A DNA stretch of 7,267 nucleotides. Source: Methanobacterium sp. Lineage in GTDB: Archaea > Methanobacteriota > Methanobacteria > Methanobacteriales > Methanobacteriaceae. The position numbers were made by a program, and so were the translations under genes. Each line of letters begins with the position of its first letter. The stretch's first letter is position 1. The notes below the pieces were generated by a model. The model worked only from the letters and a program-made list of their open reading frames with translations. It was not told the origin of the DNA and did no database searches. Below, in pieces: positions 1 through 6,471 of this stretch. The DNA lies in NCBI GenBank assembly GCA_003161815.1, contig PMNN01000104.1, positions 751 through 8,017 on the forward strand, written 5' to 3'.

Positions 1-33
1 ATGAGGGAATTAATGGACAGGAAAAGATATTAA
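1..33 (+). CDS. Possible 3' end of a gene entering from the left
   Basis: The first frame is open from base 1 and gives ten residues (MRELMDRKRY) before a TAA at 31-33. T-runs follow directly, as expected after a gene. The third frame is also open, to a TAA at 42-44, so the frame is not certain. The second frame stops at once. Nothing can be said about the product. The ATG at base 1 need not be a start; it may simply be an internal codon. Confidence 0.25.
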   Translation: MRELMDRKRY

Positions 34-36
34 AAA

Positions 37-68
37 TTTTTTAATTAATTTTTTTTTATTTAATTTTT
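37..68 (+). terminator. Oligo-T terminator of the upstream gene
   Basis: Three T-runs (37-42, 49-57 and 64-68) are separated by short AT spacers just past the possible stop codon at 31-33. Archaeal RNA polymerase stops at such U-rich tracts without needing a hairpin. No stem precedes them. The placement is convincing only if a gene really ends at 33 or 44. Confidence 0.45.
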
Positions 69-155
69 GTTTATCAGCATATCTTGAGAATTTTTTTTTA
101 CGTTCTTAGAATTAAAATTGTTTATTAGTAAATTCACAATATATTCCACTTTAAC

Positions 156-161
156 AAGGAG
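156..161 (+). promoter_or_regulatory. Shine-Dalgarno site of the cytosine deaminase gene
   Basis: AAGGAG lies ten bases before the ATG at 172. It decides the start, because the frame stays open upstream to a TTG at 118. Starting there would add 18 residues that the yeast-like fold does not need and would put this Shine-Dalgarno site inside the coding region. A TATA-like stretch (GTTTATTAGT, about 120-129) lies at a plausible distance upstream but is a weak match. Confidence 0.7.
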
Positions 162-171
162 ACCCTCGAAA

Positions 172-621
172 ATGGAGCATTACGAATTCATGCAAGAATC
201 CATCGAAGAAGCTAAAAAAAGTTTAAATGAAGGTGGCATTCCTATCGGAGCAATACTGGTTAAAGAGGGAGAAATTATTGGCAGAGGTCATAATAGAATA
301 AAACAAAAAAATTCTACAATATTACACGCAGAAATGGACTGTCTGGAGAACGCAGGCCATCTTAAAGGATCAGATTATAAAAAATGCATCCTATATACAA
401 CCTTATCTCCATGTGATATGTGTTCGGGTATGGTGTTACTTTACAAGATTCCCTTGGTGGTGATAGGTGAAAATGAAACATTCCCAGGACCTGAAAATTA
501 TCTGCAGGAACATAAAGTAGAACTCATCAATCTAAATTTAGATGAATGTAAGAAAATGATGAGTGATTATATCCAAACTAATTCCAAAATTTGGGATGAG
601 GAAATAGATCGAGTGACTTGA
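172..621 (+). CDS. Cytosine deaminase, yeast Fcy1-like (CDA fold)
   Basis: This 149-residue protein should hydrolyse cytosine to uracil and ammonia in the cytoplasm. It has the zinc motifs of the cytidine/deoxycytidylate deaminase superfamily: HAE at 52-54 (His52 ligand, Glu54 proton shuttle) and PCDMC at 80-84 (Cys81 and Cys84 ligands). From memory, the alignment with yeast Fcy1 is nearly gap-free with an offset of ten: EGGIPIG (20-26), GRGHN (37-41), TTLSPCDMC (76-84) and GEN with a following Phe104. These match yeast Asn51, His62, Glu64, Cys91, Cys94 and Phe114. The C-terminal helix keeps a Trp (141) followed by acidic residues, as in yeast, where this helix closes the active site. The length is close to yeast's 158. 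The gene stands alone and converges on the next gene with 27 bases between stop codons. A guanine or nucleoside deaminase is the alternative, but the Fcy1-specific Phe104 and C-terminal Trp favour cytosine. Confidence 0.85.
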   Translation: MEHYEFMQESIEEAKKSLNEGGIPIGAILVKEGEIIGRGHNRIKQKNSTILHAEMDCLENAGHLKGSDYKKCILYTTLSPCDMCSGMVLLYKIPLVVIGENETFPGPENYLQEHKVELINLNLDECKKMMSDYIQTNSKIWDEEIDRVT

Positions 622-636
622 ATGGCTGATATTTAT

Positions 637-672
637 TGATTTTCTAAATCATTCGATTATTTTTTGATTTTT
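637..672 (+). terminator. Hairpin and T-runs ending the cytosine deaminase transcript
   Basis: A perfect six-base stem (TGATTT at 637-642, AAATCA at 646-651) with a three-base loop is followed by T-runs at 660-665 and 668-672. The T-runs lie inside the last codons of the convergent gene, so the two transcripts probably overlap at their 3' ends. The stem also includes that gene's TGA stop codon. I see no matching T-run for the minus-strand transcript on the other side. Confidence 0.5.
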
Positions 673-1863
673 ATAATCTTGAATTGAATGCAGTGGACTG
701 CCATCTTTAAATGTTAATGGAAGAGTCACAGATTCAGAAGAAGTACCAAATCCATGAGCAATCATGGTATGTCTGCCAGCGCCTCCTGCAACTACTAATA
801 CCACATCTTCAGGAGAACGGGTTATTTTAACCTCACCGTCTGCTATCCACTGTTCATCAAGCTTTCTACCACCACGATCCGCCAGTTCAACTGGCACAAT
901 TGCATTTTCATGTATATAATTTTTTATATCATTTTTTTCCCAGCCATCATCTGCCACTGTTTTAGCATGCTCAGGTCCCATGATCAAAAGGAATTCTCCA
1001 GGTACATGACTATTATTAGACCCCGACACAGCGGCAGTGTGAATTATGGTGTCTAAGAGCTCTTCTGCAGTTCTGCTACGGTGATCATTCACATTATGTG
1101 GTGCATCCACTGCCATGACTGTAACCGTACTAGTATTCTTATTAAAACCTCTTTCTACCTGTAATGGTGTCCATGGATTTTCATTTTCCGCTTCGCCAAA
1201 GCAGAAGCTGTATTTAGCAGGGGATCCCATTGTGGCATGGTCACCAATGCCTGGGACTGCTCCGGCTAGGTTCATAAGGCACAAGCGTAATGCTCGGCCA
1301 ATAGTTGCATTTGCTATGTTACCGGGCCCCAAGCATCCTACGCTGCTATTTATGGCAATTTCACGAGATACCGGACCATTCAATATGATACATATTGCTG
1401 CGGGATGAGTAGTGGCATTTACTCCTGGTAAATTGAATTCCTCCCGACTGATGGCTTGTATTGCACACGTTATTACCGGGATAAAGGCAGGGATACATCC
1501 AGCCATTATCGAGTTGATTACTATCTTTTCCATCGTTGCTTTACCCTGTCGAGGGGGCAATATTGCTATTACATCATTCGGATCTTGATCAGTGTACTGT
1601 AAGCATTTCAATAGTCTTTCCTTGGTTGGAGGTATAATGGGTAGTCCATCGGTTAGTTTTCTCATGTAATAGTCATAACTTACTTTTTCATTGTCAGGGT
1701 CTACATATACTTCTAAATCACTTTCTTGAGAACCACAAAGTCTATTATTTTCTAGTTTTTCTCTCTTATTCTTTTTGTTTTCCAGATTTTCACCTATTAA
1801 ATCATCGATGAGACAGCCACATGCATTATCATTCGTTTTAATTTCATTATTTTTATTTCCCAT
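649..1863 (-). CDS. Uncharacterised 404-residue protein, partner of the UGSC-type protein
   Basis: I cannot assign a reaction. Residues 1-50 are a polar, Asn/Lys-rich tail with a CGC motif (15-17). The conserved-looking core starts near residue 51. It contains DGLPIIPPT (72-80), LPPRQG (102-107), a run ending IMAGC (119-123), NATTHPA (149-155), NGP (162-164), [16 protein letters not shown] (176-191), [18 protein letters not shown] (204-221) and an ENPW motif (228-231). A glycine-rich VVAGGAGRH segment lies near the C terminus. There are ten cysteines, no signal peptide and no membrane helix, so it should be cytosolic. The start is the ATG at 1863, with GAGGA eleven bases upstream, a slightly long spacing. 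It is the second gene of an operon, 50 bases after the UGSC-type gene. I recall proteins with the NGP and [11 protein letters not shown] signatures near bacterial UGSC proteins, which suggests a joint redox or reductive role. That is inference from memory. Confidence 0.8.
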   Translation of the reverse strand: MGNKNNEIKTNDNACGCLIDDLIGENLENKKNKREKLENNRLCGSQESDLEVYVDPDNEKVSYDYYMRKLTDGLPIIPPTKERLLKCLQYTDQDPNDVIAILPPRQGKATMEKIVINSIMAGCIPAFIPVITCAIQAISREEFNLPGVNATTHPAAICIILNGPVSREIAINSSVGCLGPGNIANATIGRALRLCLMNLAGAVPGIGDHATMGSPAKYSFCFGEAENENPWTPLQVERGFNKNTSTVTVMAVDAPHNVNDHRSRTAEELLDTIIHTAAVSGSNNSHVPGEFLLIMGPEHAKTVADDGWEKNDIKNYIHENAIVPVELADRGGRKLDEQWIADGEVKITRSPEDVVLVVAGGAGRHTMIAHGFGTSSESVTLPLTFKDGSPLHSIQDYKNQKIIE

Positions 1864-1874
1864 TTTTTTATGAT

Positions 1875-1879
1875 TCCTC
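1875..1879 (-). promoter_or_regulatory. Shine-Dalgarno site of the 404-residue protein gene
   Basis: GAGGA on the minus strand lies in the 50-base gap after the UGSC-type gene, eleven bases from the ATG at 1863. I see no good promoter in this gap, which fits co-transcription with the upstream gene. Confidence 0.5.
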
Positions 1880-1913
1880 AGAGTCTTTTTTAATTTTTGA
1901 GTTCTAGATAAAT

Positions 1914-2438
1914 TTATTTTTTATGCAATTTTAATAAATCTTTGATTTTAGGTAGGATTTTTTTAACTTTAATTTCGACTTGCTCTGGGGATTGCCCTGC
2001 GATCGGATGTTCGATTTCCAATATTCTAAGATTTTCAATACCATGAGATTTAGCCAGTTCATGAGCAAACGTGGAGAATTTATGAGAACATATAGATATT
2101 GTGGGTATTCCATTATTTTCTAATTTTATAGCGTCTAATATAACCCATGTTGTACATGAGCCACAGTCTCCTAAAGCTAGGATGGATATATCAGCTTCAG
2201 ATGCCTTTTTAATTTGTTCTACTGTGGCAGGGGCACCAGCAGGTTTTTTTACATAAACAAAATTTATGTCATCTGAATTTTCTGCTATGGTATTCAATAT
2301 CACATCTGCATTTGGTTTAGTGTTATTAAAAAGTGATATTTTACTTATAGTATCCGTTATGGGAGTTAATTCCATTTTTGAAGCTTCTATTTCAGCTGAC
2401 GGATTTAATATATTTCTTTCTATAATTTTCACTTTCAT
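1914..2438 (-). CDS. UGSC-family protein, cysteine form (selenoprotein homologue)
   Basis: This 174-residue protein carries the diagnostic motif GDCGSCTTW (90-98), in which Cys92 and Cys95 form a redox-type CxxC pair. In selenoprotein members of the UGSC family the first position is selenocysteine. Here both codons are TGT, so it is the cysteine form. The next part, [15 protein letters not shown] (102-116), followed by Phe121 and by a later HP pair (144-145), also fits the family. The C terminus is a lysine-rich amphipathic helix. There is no signal peptide or membrane segment. The ATG at 2438 is preferred over a TTG three codons upstream because MKVKII is a natural first beta strand. I see no Shine-Dalgarno site. 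It heads a two-gene operon with the 404-residue protein. The substrate is unknown; the motif implies thiol redox or reductive cleavage chemistry (inference). Confidence 0.75.
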   Translation of the reverse strand: MKVKIIERNILNPSAEIEASKMELTPITDTISKISLFNNTKPNADVILNTIAENSDDINFVYVKKPAGAPATVEQIKKASEADISILALGDCGSCTTWVILDAIKLENNGIPTISICSHKFSTFAHELAKSHGIENLRILEIEHPIAGQSPEQVEIKVKKILPKIKDLLKLHKK

Positions 2439-2496
2439 ATTATACAACTTACTATTCTAAGTAAAAAAATTTATTTCAAAGAGTCTAAATAATTTC

Positions 2497-2507
2497 ATTA
2501 TAAAAAT
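2497..2507. promoter_or_regulatory. TATA-like element between divergent genes
   Basis: ATTATAAAAAT on the + strand reads ATTTTTATAAT on the minus strand. On the minus strand it is about 60 bases before the UGSC-type start codon. On the + strand it is about 60 bases before the membrane-protein start codon. With initiation about 25 bases downstream, either gene would have a leader of about 40 bases. The minus-strand reading is the better TATA match. I cannot tell whether one element serves both genes. Confidence 0.4.
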
Positions 2508-2554
2508 AGTTGAGTTTGAATTAGAACTCGTTTTAAGCGTTATTAAATAAAAAT

Positions 2555-2560
2555 GGGGGG
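2555..2560 (+). promoter_or_regulatory. G-rich ribosome binding site of the membrane protein gene
   Basis: A run of six Gs lies six bases before the ATG at 2567 and can pair with the pyrimidine-rich 16S tail with one mismatch. It decides the start: a TTG at 2561 is in frame but would directly abut this site. Confidence 0.55.
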
Positions 2561-2566
2561 TTGAAA

Positions 2567-2965
2567 ATGAACTTAAACTGGATTGCAATCGGTGCTGCGT
2601 TCTTAGTTACTATAGTAATATCTTTCGTTAGTGGATTATATTTACCGAAAAATGTAGGTCTTATAGGGCCAGTAATCGGTGGATTAATTGCAGGTTATAT
2701 TGTTGATGGGAATTACACTAATGGAATTATAAATGGCGGAATACCAGCAGGTATAGCAGGACTCATATACCTTACGACTGTTGTGTTATTATTCGGAAGC
2801 CAAATAGTCGCAATCGCATCTATGGTAGGTTACAAAGGATCAGTTGAAACACTAATAATTAGTGCAGCAATAGCAGCGGCATTTACAGGTTTTGCAATGT
2901 ACTTCGTCCTCGGTTTAATCGGCGGAATCATCGGTGTAGCTATAAAAGAAATGAACAAAAACTGA
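2567..2965 (+). CDS. Small four-helix membrane protein (DUF5518-like)
   Basis: This 132-residue protein is almost entirely hydrophobic, with four likely membrane helices at about 5-25, 30-46, 57-76 and 97-124. The loops are short and glycine-rich. A GPVIGGLIAGYIVDG stretch (34-48) is followed by NGIINGGIPAGIAG (52-65), and the protein ends in a short charged tail (KEMNKN). The pattern of a glycine-rich second helix, a small Asp/Asn loop and an NG-x-x-NGG entry to the third helix resembles the DUF5518 family, common in Methanobacteriales and without a known function. There is no cleavable signal peptide; the first helix is probably a membrane anchor. It is a single-gene unit with its own ribosome site and a T-rich terminator. 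I infer nothing about transport or signalling: no charged residues sit inside the helices to suggest a channel or pump. Confidence 0.75.
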   Translation: MNLNWIAIGAAFLVTIVISFVSGLYLPKNVGLIGPVIGGLIAGYIVDGNYTNGIINGGIPAGIAGLIYLTTVVLLFGSQIVAIASMVGYKGSVETLIISAAIAAAFTGFAMYFVLGLIGGIIGVAIKEMNKN

Positions 2966-2982
2966 GATACAATTCAAATTTA

Positions 2983-2998
2983 TTTTTGTTATTTTTTT
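2983..2998 (+). terminator. Oligo-T terminator of the membrane protein gene
   Basis: T-runs of five (2983-2987) and seven (2992-2998) lie 17-33 bases past the TGA at 2963-2965, in the convergent gap before the truD stop codon. The reverse strand of the gap is A-rich, so it cannot serve truD in the same way. Confidence 0.6.
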
Positions 2999-3006
2999 AT
3001 TACTGC

Positions 3007-4260
3007 TTAATAAACAGTTACCTTCATAATCTCTCGTAAAACAGCAGTAGCATAGCAGCCCTTGGGAATGGAAAACTCCATCAAAACTCCCTCATCTTTA
3101 TAATCAACTTTAACATCCCATATTTTAAAGCGGATGGCCCGACGCAGACCATGACTTCCCAGTTTAGGCATTTTAGGAACCTTAAAGTCCTCAAGTTCTA
3201 TTTTTTCCTGAACCAATATCCTCCGTTCCATCACTCCTACTACACCTTCAGCAAGAGGAACCTTAGTACCAAATAAAGGGGCAGTTGGATGGGCTTCAAA
3301 GTTCATAATCTGTTCTTGAATCTGATCTTCCTGGAATTCATGTATCAAATGCTCTTCATTATCAATTATTATATCTCCTTCAATATAGTGATTCACACCC
3401 ATTTTAACTCTCTCACTAACAGCCTTGTTAAAGAGAAAGGATTGGAATGCATTGACAAACATACGACTGAGAGGTTTAGGCAGGCTTAACAAAGCCTTTT
3501 TATAGGACTCCTCAGTCAATTCACCCTTATTCTTCTTTTCTTTTATTAATTTTCTAAGCATCATCTTTTCATAACGCATACCAGAAGGCATGCTCTCATA
3601 AGCTTCTTGATGATAACCTTCATCATAGAGTTCCCTGGCAACTTTTATATGGTTTGCTTCTTTTAAATACGGATTTCCAATATAAGAATCAACAGCTCCT
3701 TTTAAATCATTTTTAATCAGAAATTTTCCTACGATATGAGTGTTGGGTCGGTTTTTACCGAATCTCTGCCAGCCATAATAATTAGGAACACCACTTCTAA
3801 TAAGCTGGGTTAAAATTTCCTGAGCTGTTCCTGCATCTTTTTTTGGATCAGCTGTTTCCCTAATTAAAATCCTGAATTTATTTCCTACTAACTGCCCTAT
3901 CCTCAATTTTTTCTCATTCTGCGCTATTTTAAGTATTTCAACATTGTAAAGCAGTTCTTCTAAATCAGATAGTTCATCAGGCTTGATGTTACTTATGCAG
4001 ATCCACTGACGGGTAATGGCAGCTTTATCCTTCATTCCTGCAAAACCCATTCGTTTCCGGCTTAAATGTAACTCCCGTGCAATGTCCAGCACAACGTCCA
4101 AAGTATTTCTACTCACCTTCTCTATTAAAATCCAAGTATTAGGGCCTGTTCCACTGGGAAGTGTTTCAGGTATTTCTTCCACATAAAAATCCTCATATTT
4201 ATTTCTAATACTACCTCCAATACCTTTTTGAGGAGTAATATATGTTTCTGCGTTCAACAT
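3007..4260 (-). CDS. truD: tRNA pseudouridine synthase D (TruD/Pus7 family)
   Basis: This 417-residue enzyme should convert uridine 13 of certain tRNAs to pseudouridine in the cytoplasm. Family landmarks occur in order: EDFYVEEIP (23-31), the active-site motif [12 protein letters not shown] (75-86) with catalytic Asp78, [12 protein letters not shown] (118-129), NYYGWQRFG (160-168) and [11 protein letters not shown] (268-278), followed by a C-terminal PLFG segment. The part between the GWQRFG and FVNAFQ motifs is the TRUD-specific insertion. The length is typical of archaeal members and longer than E. coli TruD. The ATG at 4260 has GGAG (4271-4274) ten bases upstream. A gap of 77 bases separates it from the upstream HAD gene on the same strand. 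That gap holds a T-run and a tandem palindrome, so truD may have its own promoter. Confidence 0.95.
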   Translation of the reverse strand: MLNAETYITPQKGIGGSIRNKYEDFYVEEIPETLPSGTGPNTWILIEKVSRNTLDVVLDIARELHLSRKRMGFAGMKDKAAITRQWICISNIKPDELSDLEELLYNVEILKIAQNEKKLRIGQLVGNKFRILIRETADPKKDAGTAQEILTQLIRSGVPNYYGWQRFGKNRPNTHIVGKFLIKNDLKGAVDSYIGNPYLKEANHIKVARELYDEGYHQEAYESMPSGMRYEKMMLRKLIKEKKNKGELTEESYKKALLSLPKPLSRMFVNAFQSFLFNKAVSERVKMGVNHYIEGDIIIDNEEHLIHEFQEDQIQEQIMNFEAHPTAPLFGTKVPLAEGVVGVMERRILVQEKIELEDFKVPKMPKLGSHGLRRAIRFKIWDVKVDYKDEGVLMEFSIPKGCYATAVLREIMKVTVY

Positions 4261-4302
4261 GAATTTAATTCTCCAAATTTAACGTTCTAATTTAATGATA
4301 AC

Positions 4303-4309
4303 AAAAAAA
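4303..4309 (-). terminator. T-run after the HAD phosphatase gene
   Basis: Seven consecutive Ts on the minus strand lie about 30 bases past the TAA of the HAD gene and before truD. A seven-base inverted repeat (4285-4291 with 4311-4317) brackets the run, but its 19-base loop makes it a poor hairpin. The run could end the dadD-HAD transcript, or instead be part of the truD promoter. Confidence 0.35.
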
Positions 4310-4313
4310 TATT

Positions 4314-4335
4314 AGAATATTCAAAGAATATTCAA
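4314..4335. repeat. Tandem 11-base repeat holding two GAATATTC palindromes
   Basis: AGAATATTCAA occurs twice without a gap (4314-4324 and 4325-4335). Each copy contains the eight-base perfect palindrome GAATATTC (4315-4322 and 4326-4333). The 11-base period puts both palindromes on about the same face of the helix, as expected for a dimeric regulator's double site. They lie 54-73 bases before the truD start codon. An AT-rich coincidence remains possible. Confidence 0.55.
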
Positions 4336-4337
4336 AT

Positions 4338-5027
4338 TTACACCTTATTTATAATTTCCAGTATTTCATCCTTATTTTTCAAATTTTCTAGAACATAATC
4401 TGCTCCACAATTTTTTAATTCTTCTTGGGAATACTTTCCAGTTGCAACACCTATGGTGATAAGATTAGAGGCTTTAGCTGCTTTAACGTCTCGAGGCGTA
4501 TCACCAATGACGAATATATGCTTTCCTTTGTATCCAAAAGAGGTTTGAGCACGATTTAAGGCCTTTTTTACCAAGTAAGATCGGTCGTGATGATCACTTC
4601 CAAATCCTCCAAATGAGAAGTATCCATCTAAACCTACCTTCCCTAGTTTAGCATAAGCTATGGTCTCCAGATTTCCGGTAACTAATCCCAAAAGCACTCC
4701 TTTTTTTTGAAGTTCCCGTAAAAGTTCATTTACTCCATCCAATGACCGTGTATTCTCGTTATAAACGTTTTTCAGATAATATTTCGCCATATAATCCAAA
4801 CAGTTCTGGAAGTTTTTCTCTATTTCTTCTTCATTAAAGCCTCCCAACTGTAATACTTCCATCAAGATCTGTGGATCAGTTTTACCAGCATAATTTATGC
4901 CACTTATATCCTCTTCCATATGATAAAACTTCTTCACTGCATTTACAAAAGCCTGATAATGGCAGCGAGCTCCTGAAACTAATGTGCCATCAATATCAAA
5001 TAATATTAAAATCTCATTTTGTTCCAT
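4338..5027 (-). CDS. HAD-family phosphatase (phosphoglycolate phosphatase-like)
   Basis: This 229-residue cytosolic hydrolase has all the HAD motifs. Motif I is FDIDGTL (10-16), with nucleophile Asp11 and acid/base Asp13. Motif II is LVTGN (115-119) with Thr117. A lysine near 154-155 is suitable for motif III. Motif IV is IGDTPRD (174-180) with Asp176 and Asp180. Residues of about 18-90 form an alpha-helical cap of the phosphoglycolate phosphatase type, including the GKTDPQIL segment (48-55). The substrate is probably a small sugar phosphate or phosphoglycolate; sequence alone cannot say. A GTG at 5039 is in frame, but the AGGTGA ribosome site overlaps it, so the ATG at 5027 is preferred. The gene starts 26 bases after the dadD stop and should be co-transcribed with it. 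This suggests a role with the sugar part of deoxyadenosine salvage (inference). Confidence 0.85.
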   Translation of the reverse strand: MEQNEILILFDIDGTLVSGARCHYQAFVNAVKKFYHMEEDISGINYAGKTDPQILMEVLQLGGFNEEEIEKNFQNCLDYMAKYYLKNVYNENTRSLDGVNELLRELQKKGVLLGLVTGNLETIAYAKLGKVGLDGYFSFGGFGSDHHDRSYLVKKALNRAQTSFGYKGKHIFVIGDTPRDVKAAKASNLITIGVATGKYSQEELKNCGADYVLENLKNKDEILEIINKV

Positions 5028-5035
5028 TATTTTTT

Positions 5036-5041
5036 TCACCT
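5036..5041 (-). promoter_or_regulatory. Shine-Dalgarno site of the HAD gene
   Basis: AGGTGA on the minus strand is fully complementary to the archaeal 16S tail and sits eight bases before the ATG at 5027. It contains the alternative GTG start at 5039, which is therefore unlikely to be used. Confidence 0.7.
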
Positions 5042-5053
5042 TTATGTGATGTT

Positions 5054-6340
5054 TTAAGATAGTAGATCTTGAGCTGCTTCTTCTGCTAGCTGAATTACCT
5101 CTTTTTCATCTAAAATAAAAACTTCTCTATCCTGCATTAATATCTGGCCATTACAAATCACCGTGTCTACATCACTGCCCTGAGCTGAGTAAACTAGATG
5201 AGATAATGGATGTCGATATGGGGTTAAATGAGTTTTATGAAAATTTAATAGAGTTAAATCTGCCTTTTTACCTACTTCTATGGTTCCTATTTCCTTTTCC
5301 ATTCCTAGAGCTTTAGCTCCATTAATTGTTGCCATTTCAACGACTTGTTGAGCTGAAAGTAGAGTAGAATCCAGATTTTGAATCTTCTGTAATAATGCGG
5401 CAGTTTTCATCTCTTCTAATAAATCCAGATTATTATTGGAGGCTGCTCCATCGGTTCCCAATGACACGTTTATTCCTTTATCAATCATTTTAGATACTGG
5501 AGAGACGCCCGATGCAAGTTTCATATTACTAATTGGATTGTGGGATAATTTAACTTGATTATTCTTAATTATATCCATTTCAGAATCCGAAAGCCATACT
5601 CCATGAGCTGCCAGTACATCGTCTCCTAGAAAGTCTATTTCATTAAGATATTCAAATGGTCGTGCACCATGTGAATTAATAATCTGTTCCACTTCAAACT
5701 CGGTTTCACTAACATGAATATGAATTCTAACTCCTAATTCATCTGCCTTTCTCCTAACCCATCTTAAAAGTTCCGTGGAACATGTGTATGGGGCATGCGG
5801 TCCCAAAGCAATTTTTATCCTGCCATCTGCGGTGTTATGACATTTCTTTATAATCCGAATGCTTTCTTTAAACTCTTTTTTTCGTTTCTCTTCATCTCCT
5901 AAATCTATCATCCCATGGGAAAGCATTCCCCGTAATCCTGATTCATCTACAGCTTTTGCCACATCATCGATGAAGAAATACATGTCATTGAATGTGGTGG
6001 TTCCTGATTTTATCATTTCAGCACAAGCCAGTAGAGCACCAGCATAACAGTGTTTACCCTCGATATTATCTTCAGCTGGCCAAATATAATCATTCAACCA
6101 AGTATTTAATGGCACGTCATCCGCTAATCCTCTCATTAAAGTCATTGAAAGGTGAGTATGAGTATTTATCAACCCGGGGGTTAAAACTTTCCCTTCACCA
6201 TTTATAACTTCATCTGCATCATTAGAATTAATATTATCATCTATTTGAGTTATCAAATCATTTTCTATGAGAATAGAACTTTTTTTAATTTCAGAACCTA
6301 TGATTATGGCGTCTTTAATTAAAATACTTTGATATTCCAT
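5054..6340 (-). CDS. dadD: 5'-deoxyadenosine / SAH / MTA deaminase
   Basis: This 428-residue amidohydrolase should deaminate 5'-deoxyadenosine and related adenosine thioethers (SAH, MTA) to the inosine forms, recycling products of radical-SAM and methyltransfer reactions. The metal site is complete: HTH (His61, His63) after LTPGLIN, then HIHVSE with His209 and Glu212, AAHG with His246, and GTDGAASN with Asp297. The spacing from His246 to Asp297 (51) equals that in the Thermotoga MTA/SAH deaminase as I recall it. LGPHAPYTCS (179-188) and SHNPISNMKL (266-275) are further family signatures. The length is typical. The M. jannaschii homologue is DadD, which prefers 5'-deoxyadenosine. Older annotations often call such proteins chlorohydrolases. 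The ATG at 6340 has GGGGTG six bases upstream; an in-frame GTG at 6349 lies inside that site. It heads an operon with the HAD gene and is divergent from hisG. Confidence 0.9.
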   Translation of the reverse strand: MEYQSILIKDAIIIGSEIKKSSILIENDLITQIDDNINSNDADEVINGEGKVLTPGLINTHTHLSMTLMRGLADDVPLNTWLNDYIWPAEDNIEGKHCYAGALLACAEMIKSGTTTFNDMYFFIDDVAKAVDESGLRGMLSHGMIDLGDEEKRKKEFKESIRIIKKCHNTADGRIKIALGPHAPYTCSTELLRWVRRKADELGVRIHIHVSETEFEVEQIINSHGARPFEYLNEIDFLGDDVLAAHGVWLSDSEMDIIKNNQVKLSHNPISNMKLASGVSPVSKMIDKGINVSLGTDGAASNNNLDLLEEMKTAALLQKIQNLDSTLLSAQQVVEMATINGAKALGMEKEIGTIEVGKKADLTLLNFHKTHLTPYRHPLSHLVYSAQGSDVDTVICNGQILMQDREVFILDEKEVIQLAEEAAQDLLS

Positions 6341-6346
6341 TGATAA

Positions 6347-6352
6347 CACCCC
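6347..6352 (-). promoter_or_regulatory. Shine-Dalgarno site of dadD
   Basis: GGGGTG on the minus strand lies six bases before the ATG at 6340 and can pair with the 16S tail. It includes the in-frame GTG at 6349, which argues for the ATG as the true start. Confidence 0.6.
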
Positions 6353-6390
6353 GGAATTAATAAATCCGTTAATCTTTTTTTATTAATAAG

Positions 6391-6398
6391 GAATATTC
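6391..6398. promoter_or_regulatory. Third GAATATTC palindrome, upstream of dadD
   Basis: The same eight-base palindrome as in the tandem repeat before truD occurs once here, 50 bases before the dadD start codon. On the minus strand it is followed by TTATTAATAAA, a TATA-like stretch. It could be an operator or part of the promoter; a single AT-rich 8-mer could also arise by chance. Confidence 0.3.
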
Positions 6399-6471
6399 AT
6401 TCATTAATAATAATAATTTTAAATAATTCTATTTAATTACAATTTCGTCTGAATTTCCAATGATTTACATG

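Noticed and set aside
118..171. Longer cytosine deaminase starting at a TTG
   Set aside because: The AAGGAG ribosome site would lie inside the coding sequence, and the extra 18 residues resemble nothing in Fcy1.
1115..1408. Open frame of 97 codons antisense to the 404-residue protein gene
   Set aside because: It lies wholly within a better-supported gene, has no ribosome site and has no recognisable protein character.
5859..6207. Two overlapping open frames antisense to dadD
   Set aside because: dadD has complete catalytic motifs across this stretch; the antisense frames are by-products of its codon pattern.
5054..6340. Chlorohydrolase (AtzB/TrzA-type) label for the amidohydrolase
   Set aside because: The motif spacing and the methanogen context fit the adenosine-derivative deaminase branch; the chlorohydrolase name is a common legacy mislabel.
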